Positions 25,805-33,466 of a stretch of DNA of 49,295 bases are shown here, piece by piece (within the stretch, counting starts at the first letter, position 1; each line of letters begins with the position of its first letter). This stretch comes from an uncultured Sutterella sp. (GTDB taxonomy: Bacteria > Pseudomonadota > Gammaproteobacteria > Burkholderiales > Burkholderiaceae_F), in contig CAJJRX010000012.1 of the NCBI GenBank assembly GCA_905194315.1, forward strand, positions 1-49,295, in the 5' to 3' direction. Under the pieces are notes generated by a model that was not told where the DNA came from, ran no database searches, and saw only the letters and a program-made list of their open reading frames with translations. The position numbers were made by a program, and so were the translations under genes.

Positions 25805-26860
25805 ATGATTATTGTTACCGGCGGTGCCGGTTTTATCGGCTCGAATTTCATTTTGCACAGGCTCGCAAGTACCGGTGAGGAAGTGGTCAATCTTGACGCG
25901 CTCACCTATGCGGGCAATCCTGAAAACCTCAGGGAGATCGAAGGCAACCCGCGCTACACGTTTGTCAAGGGCGATATCCGTGACCGGGCGCTGGTGAGCG
26001 ATCTGCTCAAACGCTACCGTCCGCGCGCCATCGTGCACTTTGCGGCCGAGTCGCACGTGGACCGCTCTATTGATGCGCCTGACGCGTTTGTAAGCACCAA
26101 TGTGGGCGGCACGCTCAATCTGCTGCAGTGCGCGAAAGCCTACTGGGAGGATGAGTTAAAGCGCGACCCCGATGCCTTCCGCTTCCTGCATGTGAGCACC
26201 GATGAGGTGTACGGCTCGCTCAGTTTTGATGCCCCGGCATTTACCGAGGAGCATCCCTACCAGCCCAACTCCCCCTATTCCGCCTCCAAGGCGGCAAGCG
26301 ATCATCTGGTGCGTGCCTGGTTTCACACCTACGGCTTCCCGGTGCTGACCACGAACTGCTCGAACAATTACGGGCCGCGTCAGTTCCCGGAAAAACTCAT
26401 TCCGCTGATGATCGGCAACGCCCTTGAGGGCAAGCCGCTGCCGATTTACGGCGACGGTCTCAACATCCGCGACTGGCTCTATGTGGAGGACCACTGCCGC
26501 GCGATCTGCGCCGTGCTCGAACGCGGACGGCCGGGCGAAACCTACAATGTGGGCGGCAACTCCGAGCGCAACAACATCACGATCGTCAATACGGTCTGCG
26601 CGCTGCTCGACGAGCTTGCCCCCTCTGAAAAAGGTCCCTACCGCTCGCTGATCACCTTTGTGAAGGACCGCCCGGGGCATGACCGCCGTTATGCCATCAA
26701 CGCCTCCAAACTCAAGCGTGAACTCGGCTGGGAGCCTCAGGAGACCTTTGAAACCGGACTCAGAAAGACTGTCCGCTGGTATCTGGACAATCCCGACTGG
26801 GTGGCGCATATCCGCTCGGGCGCCTATCTTGAATGGGTGGCAAAGCACTATGACCTCTGA
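25805..26860 (+). CDS. rfbB: dTDP-glucose 4,6-dehydratase
   Basis: A 351-residue extended short-chain dehydrogenase with NAD-binding GGAGFIGSN (6-14). The active-site TDE triad is at 132-134 in VSTDEVYGS, and the YxxxK pair (Y158, K162) is in PYSASKAASDH. It converts dTDP-glucose to dTDP-4-keto-6-deoxyglucose, the second step of the pathway. Length is normal (E. coli RmlB 361). Its stop overlaps the rfbD start by 11 bases. Confidence 0.96.
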   Translation: MIIVTGGAGFIGSNFILHRLASTGEEVVNLDALTYAGNPENLREIEGNPRYTFVKGDIRDRALVSDLLKRYRPRAIVHFAAESHVDRSIDAPDAFVSTNVGGTLNLLQCAKAYWEDELKRDPDAFRFLHVSTDEVYGSLSFDAPAFTEEHPYQPNSPYSASKAASDHLVRAWFHTYGFPVLTTNCSNNYGPRQFPEKLIPLMIGNALEGKPLPIYGDGLNIRDWLYVEDHCRAICAVLERGRPGETYNVGGNSERNNITIVNTVCALLDELAPSEKGPYRSLITFVKDRPGHDRRYAINASKLKRELGWEPQETFETGLRKTVRWYLDNPDWVAHIRSGAYLEWVAKHYDL

Positions 26861-27782
26861 TACTGCACGCACCCCTGTGATTCTGCTTTTCGGCAGAAAC
26901 GGACAGGTCGGCTGGGAACTTGAACGGGTGCTCGCCACCCGCGGCCGGCTGATCAGCCTTGATCGTAGCGGTGCTGACGGGCTCACCGGCGACCTTACCG
27001 ATGCTGATGGGCTGCGCGAAACCATCCGCCGCATCAGGCCGGATGTGATTTTCAATGCAGCCGCCTACACAGCGGTTGACAAAGCCGAGAGCGAACCTGA
27101 GCTCGCCCGCCTCATCAATGCCGGCGCCCTCGGCGTCATCGGCGAGGAGGCAAAGCGCTGCGGCGCGCTTGTGGTGCATTTCAGTACCGATTATGTGTTT
27201 AACGGCGAGGGGGATACCCCCTACCGTGAGGATGACAGCACCTCTCTCGGACCGCTCAACACCTACGGGCAGAGCAAACTCGAGGGTGAAGAGGCGCTTC
27301 GCGCCACAGGCGCGCGGCATCTGATTTTCCGTACAAGCTGGGTCTACGGCGTGCACGGGAAAAACTTCATGAAAACCGTGCTTCGCCTTGCAAAGTCCCG
27401 TGAGCACCTCTCGATGGTGAGTGACCAGACCGGCGCGCCCACCTCTGCGGACTTTATCGCGGATACCGCGGCGGCACTCGCACTTCGCGCTCTCGCCGGG
27501 GAGCCCCTCGAGGGGACCTGGCATCTCGTGCCCGACGGTACGACCACGTGGTACAGCTTCTCGCGCTGGATTCTTGAGAATGCGGCCTCTGGCAAATCCT
27601 TCCTGCTGATGCCGGATCAGATCAGTCCCATCACCAGTCAGGAGTATCCGACACCGGCAAAACGCCCGCTCAATTCCCGGCTCGATAACACGAAACTCGC
27701 GGCAGCCCTCCCCGAGGGTGCCATCCGCCCGTGGGAGTATTACGCTCTGCGGACACTGGACATTCTTACCGAAAAGATTTAG
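26850..27782 (+). CDS. rfbD: dTDP-4-dehydrorhamnose reductase
   Basis: A 310-residue NADPH-dependent reductase for the last step to dTDP-L-rhamnose. Visible motifs are LLFGRNGQVGWEL, the FNAAAYTAVDKAE stretch, STDYVFNG and the catalytic YGQSK (Y139, K143). I place the start at ATG 26850, inside the end of rfbB. The open frame continues about 57 codons further upstream, but that part overlaps rfbB and has no homology. The product is slightly longer than average because of an eight-residue N-terminal extension. Confidence 0.95.
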   Translation: MTSDTARTPVILLFGRNGQVGWELERVLATRGRLISLDRSGADGLTGDLTDADGLRETIRRIRPDVIFNAAAYTAVDKAESEPELARLINAGALGVIGEEAKRCGALVVHFSTDYVFNGEGDTPYREDDSTSLGPLNTYGQSKLEGEEALRATGARHLIFRTSWVYGVHGKNFMKTVLRLAKSREHLSMVSDQTGAPTSADFIADTAAALALRALAGEPLEGTWHLVPDGTTTWYSFSRWILENAASGKSFLLMPDQISPITSQEYPTPAKRPLNSRLDNTKLAAALPEGAIRPWEYYALRTLDILTEKI

Positions 27783-27805
27783 TGACAACAATAAGGCATT
27801 ACGCT

Positions 27806-28678
27806 ATGGCTAGAAAAGGTCTGATTTTGGCCGGCGGCTCGGGCACACGCCTGGCACCGATCACACTTGCGGTGAGCAAACAGCTCCTGCCCGTTTATGA
27901 CAAGCCGATGATCTACTATCCCCTCTCCACCCTGATGGCGGCAGGGATCCGTGACATTCTGCTTATCTCCACACCGGTGGATCTGCCGCGCTTTCAGAAC
28001 CTGCTGGGCGACGGTTCGCAGTGGGGCATCAGTCTCTCGTACTGCGTGCAGCCCAGCCCGGACGGCCTTGCACAGGCCTTTATTCTCGGACGCGACTTTA
28101 TCGGCAATGACCCCTCTGCGCTGATTCTGGGCGACAACCTCTTTCACGGCTCGCATCTTGAGGAGCTGCTCAAAGCGGCCAACAGCCGCACGGAAGGTGC
28201 CACGGTTTTCGCCTATCAGGTGAGCGATCCCGAGCGCTACGGTGTGGTGGAATTTGACAGTGCGATGCGCGCACTCTCGATCGAGGAAAAACCTCAGCAT
28301 CCGAAATCGAATTTCGCGGTGACCGGTCTGTACTTCTATGACAATACGGTCTGTGACATCGCCCGCGATATCCGTCCGAGTCCGCGCGGAGAACTCGAAA
28401 TCACCGACGTTAACGCAACCTACCTCGCACGCGGGGATCTTTCCGTCGAAGTGATGGCTCGGGGCTACGCCTGGCTTGACACCGGGACACACGACTCGCT
28501 GCTCGAGGCCTCAAGCTACATCGCCACGCTTCAGAAGCGTCAGGGGCTCCTCGTGGGCAGTCCTGAAGAAGTGGCCTTCAATAACGGCTGGATCGACGCT
28601 GAGCGCTTCTCTGAGCTCATCAGACCGCTGATGAAGACCAACTACGGCAGAACGCTCAAAACGCTCCTCAAAGCCTGA
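27806..28678 (+). CDS. rfbA: Glucose-1-phosphate thymidylyltransferase
   Basis: A 290-residue nucleotidyltransferase, the first enzyme of the dTDP-rhamnose pathway. The N-terminal GLILAGGSGTRLAP is the nucleotide-binding signature. SKQLLPVYDKPMIYYPLSTLM, PDGLAQAFILG, LILGDNLFHG and WLDTGTHDSL follow in the normal order. The start at 27806 has AAGG nine bases upstream; earlier in-frame codons overlap rfbD. It is the last gene of the operon, followed by a terminator at 28698-28731. dTDP-rhamnose normally inhibits this enzyme as feedback control. Confidence 0.96.
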   Translation: MARKGLILAGGSGTRLAPITLAVSKQLLPVYDKPMIYYPLSTLMAAGIRDILLISTPVDLPRFQNLLGDGSQWGISLSYCVQPSPDGLAQAFILGRDFIGNDPSALILGDNLFHGSHLEELLKAANSRTEGATVFAYQVSDPERYGVVEFDSAMRALSIEEKPQHPKSNFAVTGLYFYDNTVCDIARDIRPSPRGELEITDVNATYLARGDLSVEVMARGYAWLDTGTHDSLLEASSYIATLQKRQGLLVGSPEEVAFNNGWIDAERFSELIRPLMKTNYGRTLKTLLKA

Positions 28679-28697
28679 AAAACAGCCTTCTAAAGCG

Positions 28698-28731
28698 AAA
28701 AGCCCTTCCGGAAAACCGGGAGGGCTTTTTG
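28698..28731 (+). terminator. Terminator of the rhamnose operon
   Basis: AAAGCCCTTCCGG and CCGGGAGGGCTTT form a long stem around a short A-rich loop, followed by T5. Confidence 0.9.
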
Positions 28732-28749
28732 TTGGACTCGGTATAAGCA

Positions 28750-28777
28750 AAAGGCTCCGGACGAATCCGGAGCCTTT
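28750..28777 (-). terminator. Terminator of the first porin gene
   Basis: A perfect 12-bp stem AAAGGCTCCGGA / TCCGGAGCCTTT with a four-base loop, 30 bases past the porin stop. Confidence 0.88.
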
Positions 28778-28806
28778 CTGGTTATGAATCAGTCAGCGTG
28801 AACTGA

Positions 28807-29946
28807 TTAGAACTTGTGAACGAGGCCGAGGCCGACTTCACCAACCTTAACCTTGGTGGTGTCTTCGTCCTTAACCTTGAGCTGATGCCAGCCACCATAG
28901 GTGTAAACCAGAGTACGCTTGCTGAGCGGGTAGGTGTAGCCGAGACCGGCACCGTACCCCTGATACTTAGTACCGTCAGCAAGTTCAGAGGTTCCCAGAA
29001 CGTTGGTAAAATCACCGTTGTTTTCGACATCAACATAGCTCACCTGAGCGTAGGCGGTACCGCCGGCAAGAGGAGCCGTAACACCCAAACCGAGGTTCCA
29101 GCCTTCAAAGTCGCCCACGAGAGCAGCAGCAGAGCCATCTTTAACATGCCAAGTTCCACCGATCTTGGATGCATGCTTGGAGTACTGGGCCATACCCATC
29201 ACCTTGGCAACGCCGAAGTCATAGCTGGCACCGTAGGAAACTTTGAGCTGATCCTTCAGGTCATCGTTAGCCTTAACAGCTTCTGTTTCGGCCTTCATGA
29301 GATAGTCAACAACGATACCCGTGCTGAAGGCACCAGCCTTGTACTGGGCACCCAAAGCAGCATAACGGTTGTTGTCGTTAGCAGAAGCAGCTTCCTGACC
29401 ATCAGCCTGGAAGGAGTACTGAGCATAGAGCTTCAGACCGCCGAGATCAGGCGTGATGTAGGTGAGCGTGTTGTCAGCGCGATCGGCATAGCCGAAGTTG
29501 AAGTAGGAGTTCTTCATCACGCCACCCCAGCCCGTACCAAACGGGAGGTAGCTGTAGATGTAGGAGACAGTACCAAGACCGGAGTCAAGAGCACCGTCAC
29601 GACCGGCAGCGAGGGTACCGAAAGGACCGGTCACATAAGCGGTAGCAGCACGACCGAATAGGCGGCCGCCCTGACCGAGCTTGCCATCATCACTGTTAAA
29701 ACCGGATTCAAGCTGGAAGCCGACGGTGTAGCCGTTACCCAGTTCTTCCGTGCCCTTGAGACCCCAGCGGTTACCGGAGTTCAGACCGGAGTTCAGACCG
29801 TAAACGTCTTTGTCCTGATCACCAATCTTGGTGTAGTTATAGTTGAGGCCTTCGTCGATCACACCATAGAGCGTGACGTTAGCAGCAGTAGCGGCACCAG
29901 CGAAAGCACCAAGAACTGCAACAGCAGCAAGAGTCTTCTTAAACAT
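28807..29946 (-). CDS. Trimeric outer-membrane porin
   Basis: A 379-residue general porin of the Burkholderiales type. A signal peptide (MFKKTLAAVAVLGAFAGAATA) is followed by NVTLYGVIDEGLNY. Typical landmarks are RWGLKGTEELGNGYTVGFQLESGF, TYVTGPFGTLAAGRDGALDSG and the C-terminal GLGLVHKF, ending in the Phe recognised by the Bam machinery. It is paralogous to the next porin: the first 19 residues are identical and loops differ. The start has AGGA seven bases upstream. Its leader carries a promoter (30094-30121), a nested stem structure and an upstream AGGGATAACCCCT site. Confidence 0.95.
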   Translation of the reverse strand: MFKKTLAAVAVLGAFAGAATAANVTLYGVIDEGLNYNYTKIGDQDKDVYGLNSGLNSGNRWGLKGTEELGNGYTVGFQLESGFNSDDGKLGQGGRLFGRAATAYVTGPFGTLAAGRDGALDSGLGTVSYIYSYLPFGTGWGGVMKNSYFNFGYADRADNTLTYITPDLGGLKLYAQYSFQADGQEAASANDNNRYAALGAQYKAGAFSTGIVVDYLMKAETEAVKANDDLKDQLKVSYGASYDFGVAKVMGMAQYSKHASKIGGTWHVKDGSAAALVGDFEGWNLGLGVTAPLAGGTAYAQVSYVDVENNGDFTNVLGTSELADGTKYQGYGAGLGYTYPLSKRTLVYTYGGWHQLKVKDEDTTKVKVGEVGLGLVHKF

Positions 29947-29969
29947 GTTTTAGTCCTTTTAATACCGAG

Positions 29970-30050
29970 CCTCGCGACTCGAGTGACAAGAAAAAATCTT
30001 CAGGGAACGGAAGATTTTTTCGAATTTGGGAACTTATAAAAGCCGCGAGG
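29970..30050 (-). promoter_or_regulatory. Structured 5' leader of the first porin
   Basis: A perfect 12-bp hairpin (29990-30001 with 30010-30021, eight-base loop) lies about 45 bases before the start codon. On the porin strand its last arm ends in T6, like an attenuator. It is enclosed by a seven-base outer pairing, 29970-29976 with 30044-30050 (CCTCGCG/CGCGAGG). Function is not known. Confidence 0.6.
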
Positions 30051-30070
30051 ACTCGCAACTCTTAAGTAAT

Positions 30071-30085
30071 CATGTGATCCACATG
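30071..30085. promoter_or_regulatory. CATGTG-ATC-CACATG dyad at the porin transcription start
   Basis: A 15-bp palindrome with perfect six-base arms, just downstream of the predicted -10 element, so it would form the 5' end of the message or a repressor site. Confidence 0.45.
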
Positions 30086-30093
30086 ACGATCCA

Positions 30094-30121
30094 AATATAA
30101 CAAAACGCTTTCTTTTTGCAA
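30094..30121 (-). promoter_or_regulatory. Candidate promoter of the first porin
   Basis: On the minus strand, -35 TTGCAA (30121-30116) and -10 TATATT (30099-30094) with a 16-base spacer, giving a leader of about 140 bases. Confidence 0.6.
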
Positions 30122-30160
30122 TAGGAGGTGAGAATAAGTCACAGAAAAACCACCACCTTT

Positions 30161-30173
30161 AGGGGTTATCCCT
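30161..30173 (-). promoter_or_regulatory. Shared envelope motif, copy 1 (upstream of first porin)
   Basis: AGGGATAACCCCT on the porin strand, embedded in a wider TTAGGG...CCCTAA dyad, about 40 bases upstream of the predicted -35. The same 13-mer, or a close form, recurs at 31629, 31676 and 41481. Confidence 0.65.
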
Positions 30174-30240
30174 AAGGGGTTTTAATCACTTTTATTCTGC
30201 ACACGTTGCTTTTATACAACAAGCACTGTTTGCGGATGTA

Positions 30241-30275
30241 AAAAAAGACTCCGGATCGTCACCCGGAGTCTTTTT
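30241..30275 (-). terminator. Terminator of the second porin gene
   Basis: AAAAAAGACTCCGG pairs with CCGGAGTCTTTTT around an eight-base loop, about 30 bases past the stop. Confidence 0.88.
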
Positions 30276-30306
30276 CGGATTTTAAGTGCTAGTCAGCGAG
30301 TGCAGA

Positions 30307-31398
30307 TTAGAACTTGTGAGAGAGACCGAGGCCGGCTTCGCCGATCTTGGTCTTGACGTCAGCATCCTTGTCCTTGAACTGGTTCCAGCCGGCGTAAGTG
30401 TACACAGTGGTACGCTTGCTGAGCGGATAGGCATAGCCGAGGCCGATGCCGTAGCCGTTGAACTTGGCGCTGTCATCGTCATCCTTGACGTCGAGGTAGT
30501 TAACCTGAGCGTAAGCGGTACCGCCGAGAACCGGAGCGGTCGTGCCGAGTTCGAGGTTCCAGCCGGTGAGGTCACCCTTAAAGAGGTAGTTGTCCTTGCC
30601 GAGGAAGTCCGTGTTCTTGGACACGGCACCCATGTGCTTGGTGTACTGGGCAAGACCCATGACCTTGACAACGCCGAAGTCATAGCTGGCACCGTAGGAG
30701 ACCTTGAACTGGTCGTCGTTGTCGATACCCTTGTCTTCCTTGGGCATAAGCTGGTCAACAACGATACCCGTGCTGAAAGCACCGGCCTTGTACTGGGCAC
30801 CGAGGGCAGCGTAACGGCTGTTGTCGGTTTCGTGATCCTTTTCCTGATCGTCAGCAGCGAAGGAGTACTGAGCGTAGACCTTCAGGCCGTTAAGATCGGG
30901 GGTGATGTAGGTGAGCGTGTTGTTGGCACGGTCAGCATAACCGAAGTTGAGCAGACCGGCGCTGGAAACACCAGCCCAGCCCGTGCCGAAGGCGGCGTAC
31001 TGGTAGATGTAGGAAACCGTACCGACGCCGGAGTCGAGCGCACCGTCACGGCCGGCAGCGAGCGTACCGAAGGGGCCAGTCACATAAAGAGAGGACACGC
31101 GGTCAAAAAGCGTGTTGGAGGTGCTCATGGCACCCGTGTCAGACTTGAAGCCGTTTTCGAGCTGGAAGCCGACCGTGTAGCCGTTACCGAGCTCTTCCAT
31201 GCCCTTCACGCCGAAACGGGAAGCAGCGGAAACACCGCTCTTGAGACCGTAGGTCTGCTGGCTGGCCTGATCGCCCTGCTTGACATAGCTGTAATCGAAA
31301 GCTTCGTCAACGAGGCCGTAGAGAGTAACGCTGGCGGCAGAAGCTGCACCGGCGAAAGCACCGAGCACTGCAACAGCGGCAAGAGTCTTCTTAAACAT
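30307..31398 (-). CDS. Trimeric outer-membrane porin, paralogue
   Basis: A 363-residue porin with the same signal peptide as its neighbour (MFKKTLAAVAVLGAFAGAASA) and the same architecture: RFGVKGMEELGNGYTVGFQ, YVTGPFGTLAAGRDGALDSG and the C-terminal GLGLSHKF. An ATG two codons upstream (31404) is directly against the AAGGAA ribosome site, whereas ATG 31398 has the normal seven-base spacing and matches the first porin, so I choose 31398. It is expected to form a water-filled trimer for small solutes. Two copies of the AGGGATAACCCCT-type motif lie upstream. Tandem porins of this kind often differ in charge selectivity. Confidence 0.95.
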   Translation of the reverse strand: MFKKTLAAVAVLGAFAGAASAASVTLYGLVDEAFDYSYVKQGDQASQQTYGLKSGVSAASRFGVKGMEELGNGYTVGFQLENGFKSDTGAMSTSNTLFDRVSSLYVTGPFGTLAAGRDGALDSGVGTVSYIYQYAAFGTGWAGVSSAGLLNFGYADRANNTLTYITPDLNGLKVYAQYSFAADDQEKDHETDNSRYAALGAQYKAGAFSTGIVVDQLMPKEDKGIDNDDQFKVSYGASYDFGVVKVMGLAQYTKHMGAVSKNTDFLGKDNYLFKGDLTGWNLELGTTAPVLGGTAYAQVNYLDVKDDDDSAKFNGYGIGLGYAYPLSKRTTVYTYAGWNQFKDKDADVKTKIGEAGLGLSHKF

Positions 31399-31566
31399 GT
31401 TCATTTCCTTTTTTTATAAGTTCAGACCACCTCGATCTGAATTTCAAATACCGGTTTCTCTAGCAGAAAGCCGGGAAACCGTTTGAGGCCGGAAAAGCAC
31501 TTCACACGGAGCGCGGTACACAAAGACGTACTCCCCTGAAGGCTTTTGCCTGAACCTCCTTCTCAG

Positions 31567-31600
31567 ACCGGTGCAACCGTGCACCGGTTTTGTTTTTTTT
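31567..31600 (+). terminator. Plus-strand terminator antisense to the porin leader
   Basis: A perfect 9-bp stem ACCGGTGCA / TGCACCGGT with loop ACCG, then TTTGTTTTTTTT. No annotated plus-strand gene lies upstream of it. Confidence 0.75.
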
Positions 31601-31628
31601 GCGGGAGAGGATTTTATGCCCCGAAACT

Positions 31629-31641
31629 AGGGGTTTACCCT
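31629..31641 (-). promoter_or_regulatory. Shared envelope motif, copy 2 (second porin, proximal)
   Basis: AGGGTAAACCCCT on the porin strand, within CTAAGGGTAAACCCCTAG. It would overlap the -35 region if TAAAAT at 31616-31611 is the -10. Confidence 0.6.
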
Positions 31642-31675
31642 TAGTTGTTTTCCCGCAACATACTTTCTTTTACTT

Positions 31676-31688
31676 AGGGGTTATCCCT
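31676..31688 (-). promoter_or_regulatory. Shared envelope motif, copy 3 (second porin, distal)
   Basis: AGGGATAACCCCT on the porin strand, identical over 13 bases to the copy before the first porin and 47 bases upstream of copy 2. Confidence 0.65.
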
Positions 31689-31742
31689 GAATTTCTGGGT
31701 TTGACAAAAAGGCGGAACAAGTCTCTGATTTTGCATGGAAAA

Positions 31743-33251
31743 TCAGTCTGCAAGCGGCTCAAACGCAAAGCGGATGCATGCTGAAGGAGATTCTGCAACT
31801 GCAGCAAAGGTGTGATTCATGCCAAGCCGGGAAACATAAAGGAGTTCGCCGGTGCGGGTACGCAGCGTAAACGAGTGATCGCGTTCGAAAGTGGGGATAC
31901 CTTTTTCCGAGAAAAGATCCTTGAGCGGTTTGGCCGGACGGTTGGGCGCAATTTTCAGACGCTCTCCCCCGCTTCTGCCCTGAAGGATGAGCGGCTCAAG
32001 GCGAACCCTGTCGATCGCAATGCCCCACTCCCCGGGTCTGCAGGCAATGACATGCAGCTCCCCTTTCCACTCCGGCAGTGGAATCACACAGGGGTTGGTG
32101 ACATAAACTGTCTGAGGTGCGGGCACTCTGAAGGTGCTTCTTTCACGCACACACAGCCAGTCGGCCCAGCGCCGCAGCTCGTGAGCGTCAAGTTCAATGA
32201 GCATATCCGAATCCGTTCCGGTTTCACGGATCTGACGGATTGCATCCTCGAGCCTGGCCTGACTCGGCATCACAGCACCTGCGCTCTGGCAGAGCGCCCG
32301 CAGACACCACTTCTGCCGGACACAGGAAAGGCCCAGAAAGCGGCTCACGCTGATCGTATTCGGGCGGGAGGAGATCTGCACCCGGGCAAGATCCTCGGCG
32401 GCCACACTGCGCATTCCCTCCACAAGGTCCTGCGTGAGTTTCATGCTCCGGCTCGCCCCGGCACGAAACCGCTCATTCATCTGTGTCAGAAGCGGCATGA
32501 CTTCATGGCGCAGCCGGTTTCTGTCATATGTGACGTCTTCATTGGATTCATCTTCAACCCAGGTGAGTTTTGCCGACCGGGCATACTCAGTGATCAGCGT
32601 GCGTGAAACATTTTTCCAGGGACGCAAAAGAAGAACCGGGCGTCCGGCAAAAGTCATGGCATCACCGGGCAGTCGCAGCTGGCGTGTCTCGGGGAATCCG
32701 GCCAGTCCGTCAGGACCTGCCCCGCGCAAAAGCTGAAGAAGAAATGTTTCGAGTTTGTCATCCTCGTGATGTGCCGTCAGGATAATGTCATCACCGTTGC
32801 AGGAGGCTGTTTCCTCAAGTGCTCTGTAGCGCGCAGTACGTGCAGCGGCCTCCACACCCCCTTCCCTCGCGTCAACATGCACACGGATTGCCTCAAAAGG
32901 CAGACCGCGACGGCGCGACTCCCGCTCACAGTGCTGCTGCCAGGCGTCAGCGTTCGGTGAGAGTCCGTGATGGATATAAACAACCCGCAGACGGGATACC
33001 AGAAACTGGCGATGGCGGTAAAAGAACCGTGCCATCAGATCGAGCATGGACATGGAATCCCGACCGCCTGAAAGGGCGATGACAACTCGGACAGGATTCA
33101 TCGGCATCAGCACAAACGCCGTCTGTCTTGCTGCCGCAAGCTCTTCGGCGGCAGCATTCAGACTGCGCACCAGAGGCGCCATGAGCTGCTCACTCAGACG
33201 AAGAGCTGTTTTGTTAAGGGCACCCAGGGCCAGATCGATATCCAGAGGCAT
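31743..33251 (-). CDS. tilS: tRNA(Ile)-lysidine synthetase
   Basis: A 502-residue ATP-pyrophosphatase that modifies C34 of the tRNA(Ile) CAU anticodon to lysidine, an essential step for reading AUA. The PP-loop is SGGRDS (61-66). HHEDDKLETFLLQLLRGAGPDGLAGF matches the second catalytic segment. EDESNEDVTYDRNRLRHEVMPLL is the tRNA-recognition motif. The C-terminal TilS domains follow, including GGERLKIAPNRPAKPLKDLF. A 45-residue N-terminal extension precedes the PP-loop, and a similar extension exists in the paralogue at 35124, so I keep the long start even though its ribosome site is weak. Confidence 0.93.
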   Translation of the reverse strand: MPLDIDLALGALNKTALRLSEQLMAPLVRSLNAAAEELAAARQTAFVLMPMNPVRVVIALSGGRDSMSMLDLMARFFYRHRQFLVSRLRVVYIHHGLSPNADAWQQHCERESRRRGLPFEAIRVHVDAREGGVEAAARTARYRALEETASCNGDDIILTAHHEDDKLETFLLQLLRGAGPDGLAGFPETRQLRLPGDAMTFAGRPVLLLRPWKNVSRTLITEYARSAKLTWVEDESNEDVTYDRNRLRHEVMPLLTQMNERFRAGASRSMKLTQDLVEGMRSVAAEDLARVQISSRPNTISVSRFLGLSCVRQKWCLRALCQSAGAVMPSQARLEDAIRQIRETGTDSDMLIELDAHELRRWADWLCVRERSTFRVPAPQTVYVTNPCVIPLPEWKGELHVIACRPGEWGIAIDRVRLEPLILQGRSGGERLKIAPNRPAKPLKDLFSEKGIPTFERDHSFTLRTRTGELLYVSRLGMNHTFAAVAESPSACIRFAFEPLAD

Positions 33252-33466
33252 AAAAAGAGAAAAACTGTCGCTGACAAACTCCTAACCTTAATACTGCACT
33301 GCAAAAAATACAAGTGTGAGTCTTTCTCCGGAGACCAGCAGGAATTTTGAGTCGATTCCTTTCGGGGCAGCTATACTGTCAGCGGAAATCTGGCATCCTG
33401 AAGTTTGTTGGAATCTGCTGCTCAGATTTTGTCACGCCTTTGACCACAATCAAACCAGGATTTCTC

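Larger units (their letters stand above)
31399..31742. other. Control region between tilS and the second porin
   Basis: No protein gene is supported. It holds two motif copies (31629-31641 and 31676-31688) and a possible porin -10 element TAAAAT on the minus strand (31616-31611), with copy A lying where its -35 should be. It also holds a plus-strand intrinsic terminator at 31567-31600. The sequence 31405-31566 could therefore encode a small plus-strand RNA antisense to the porin leader. Confidence 0.5.
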
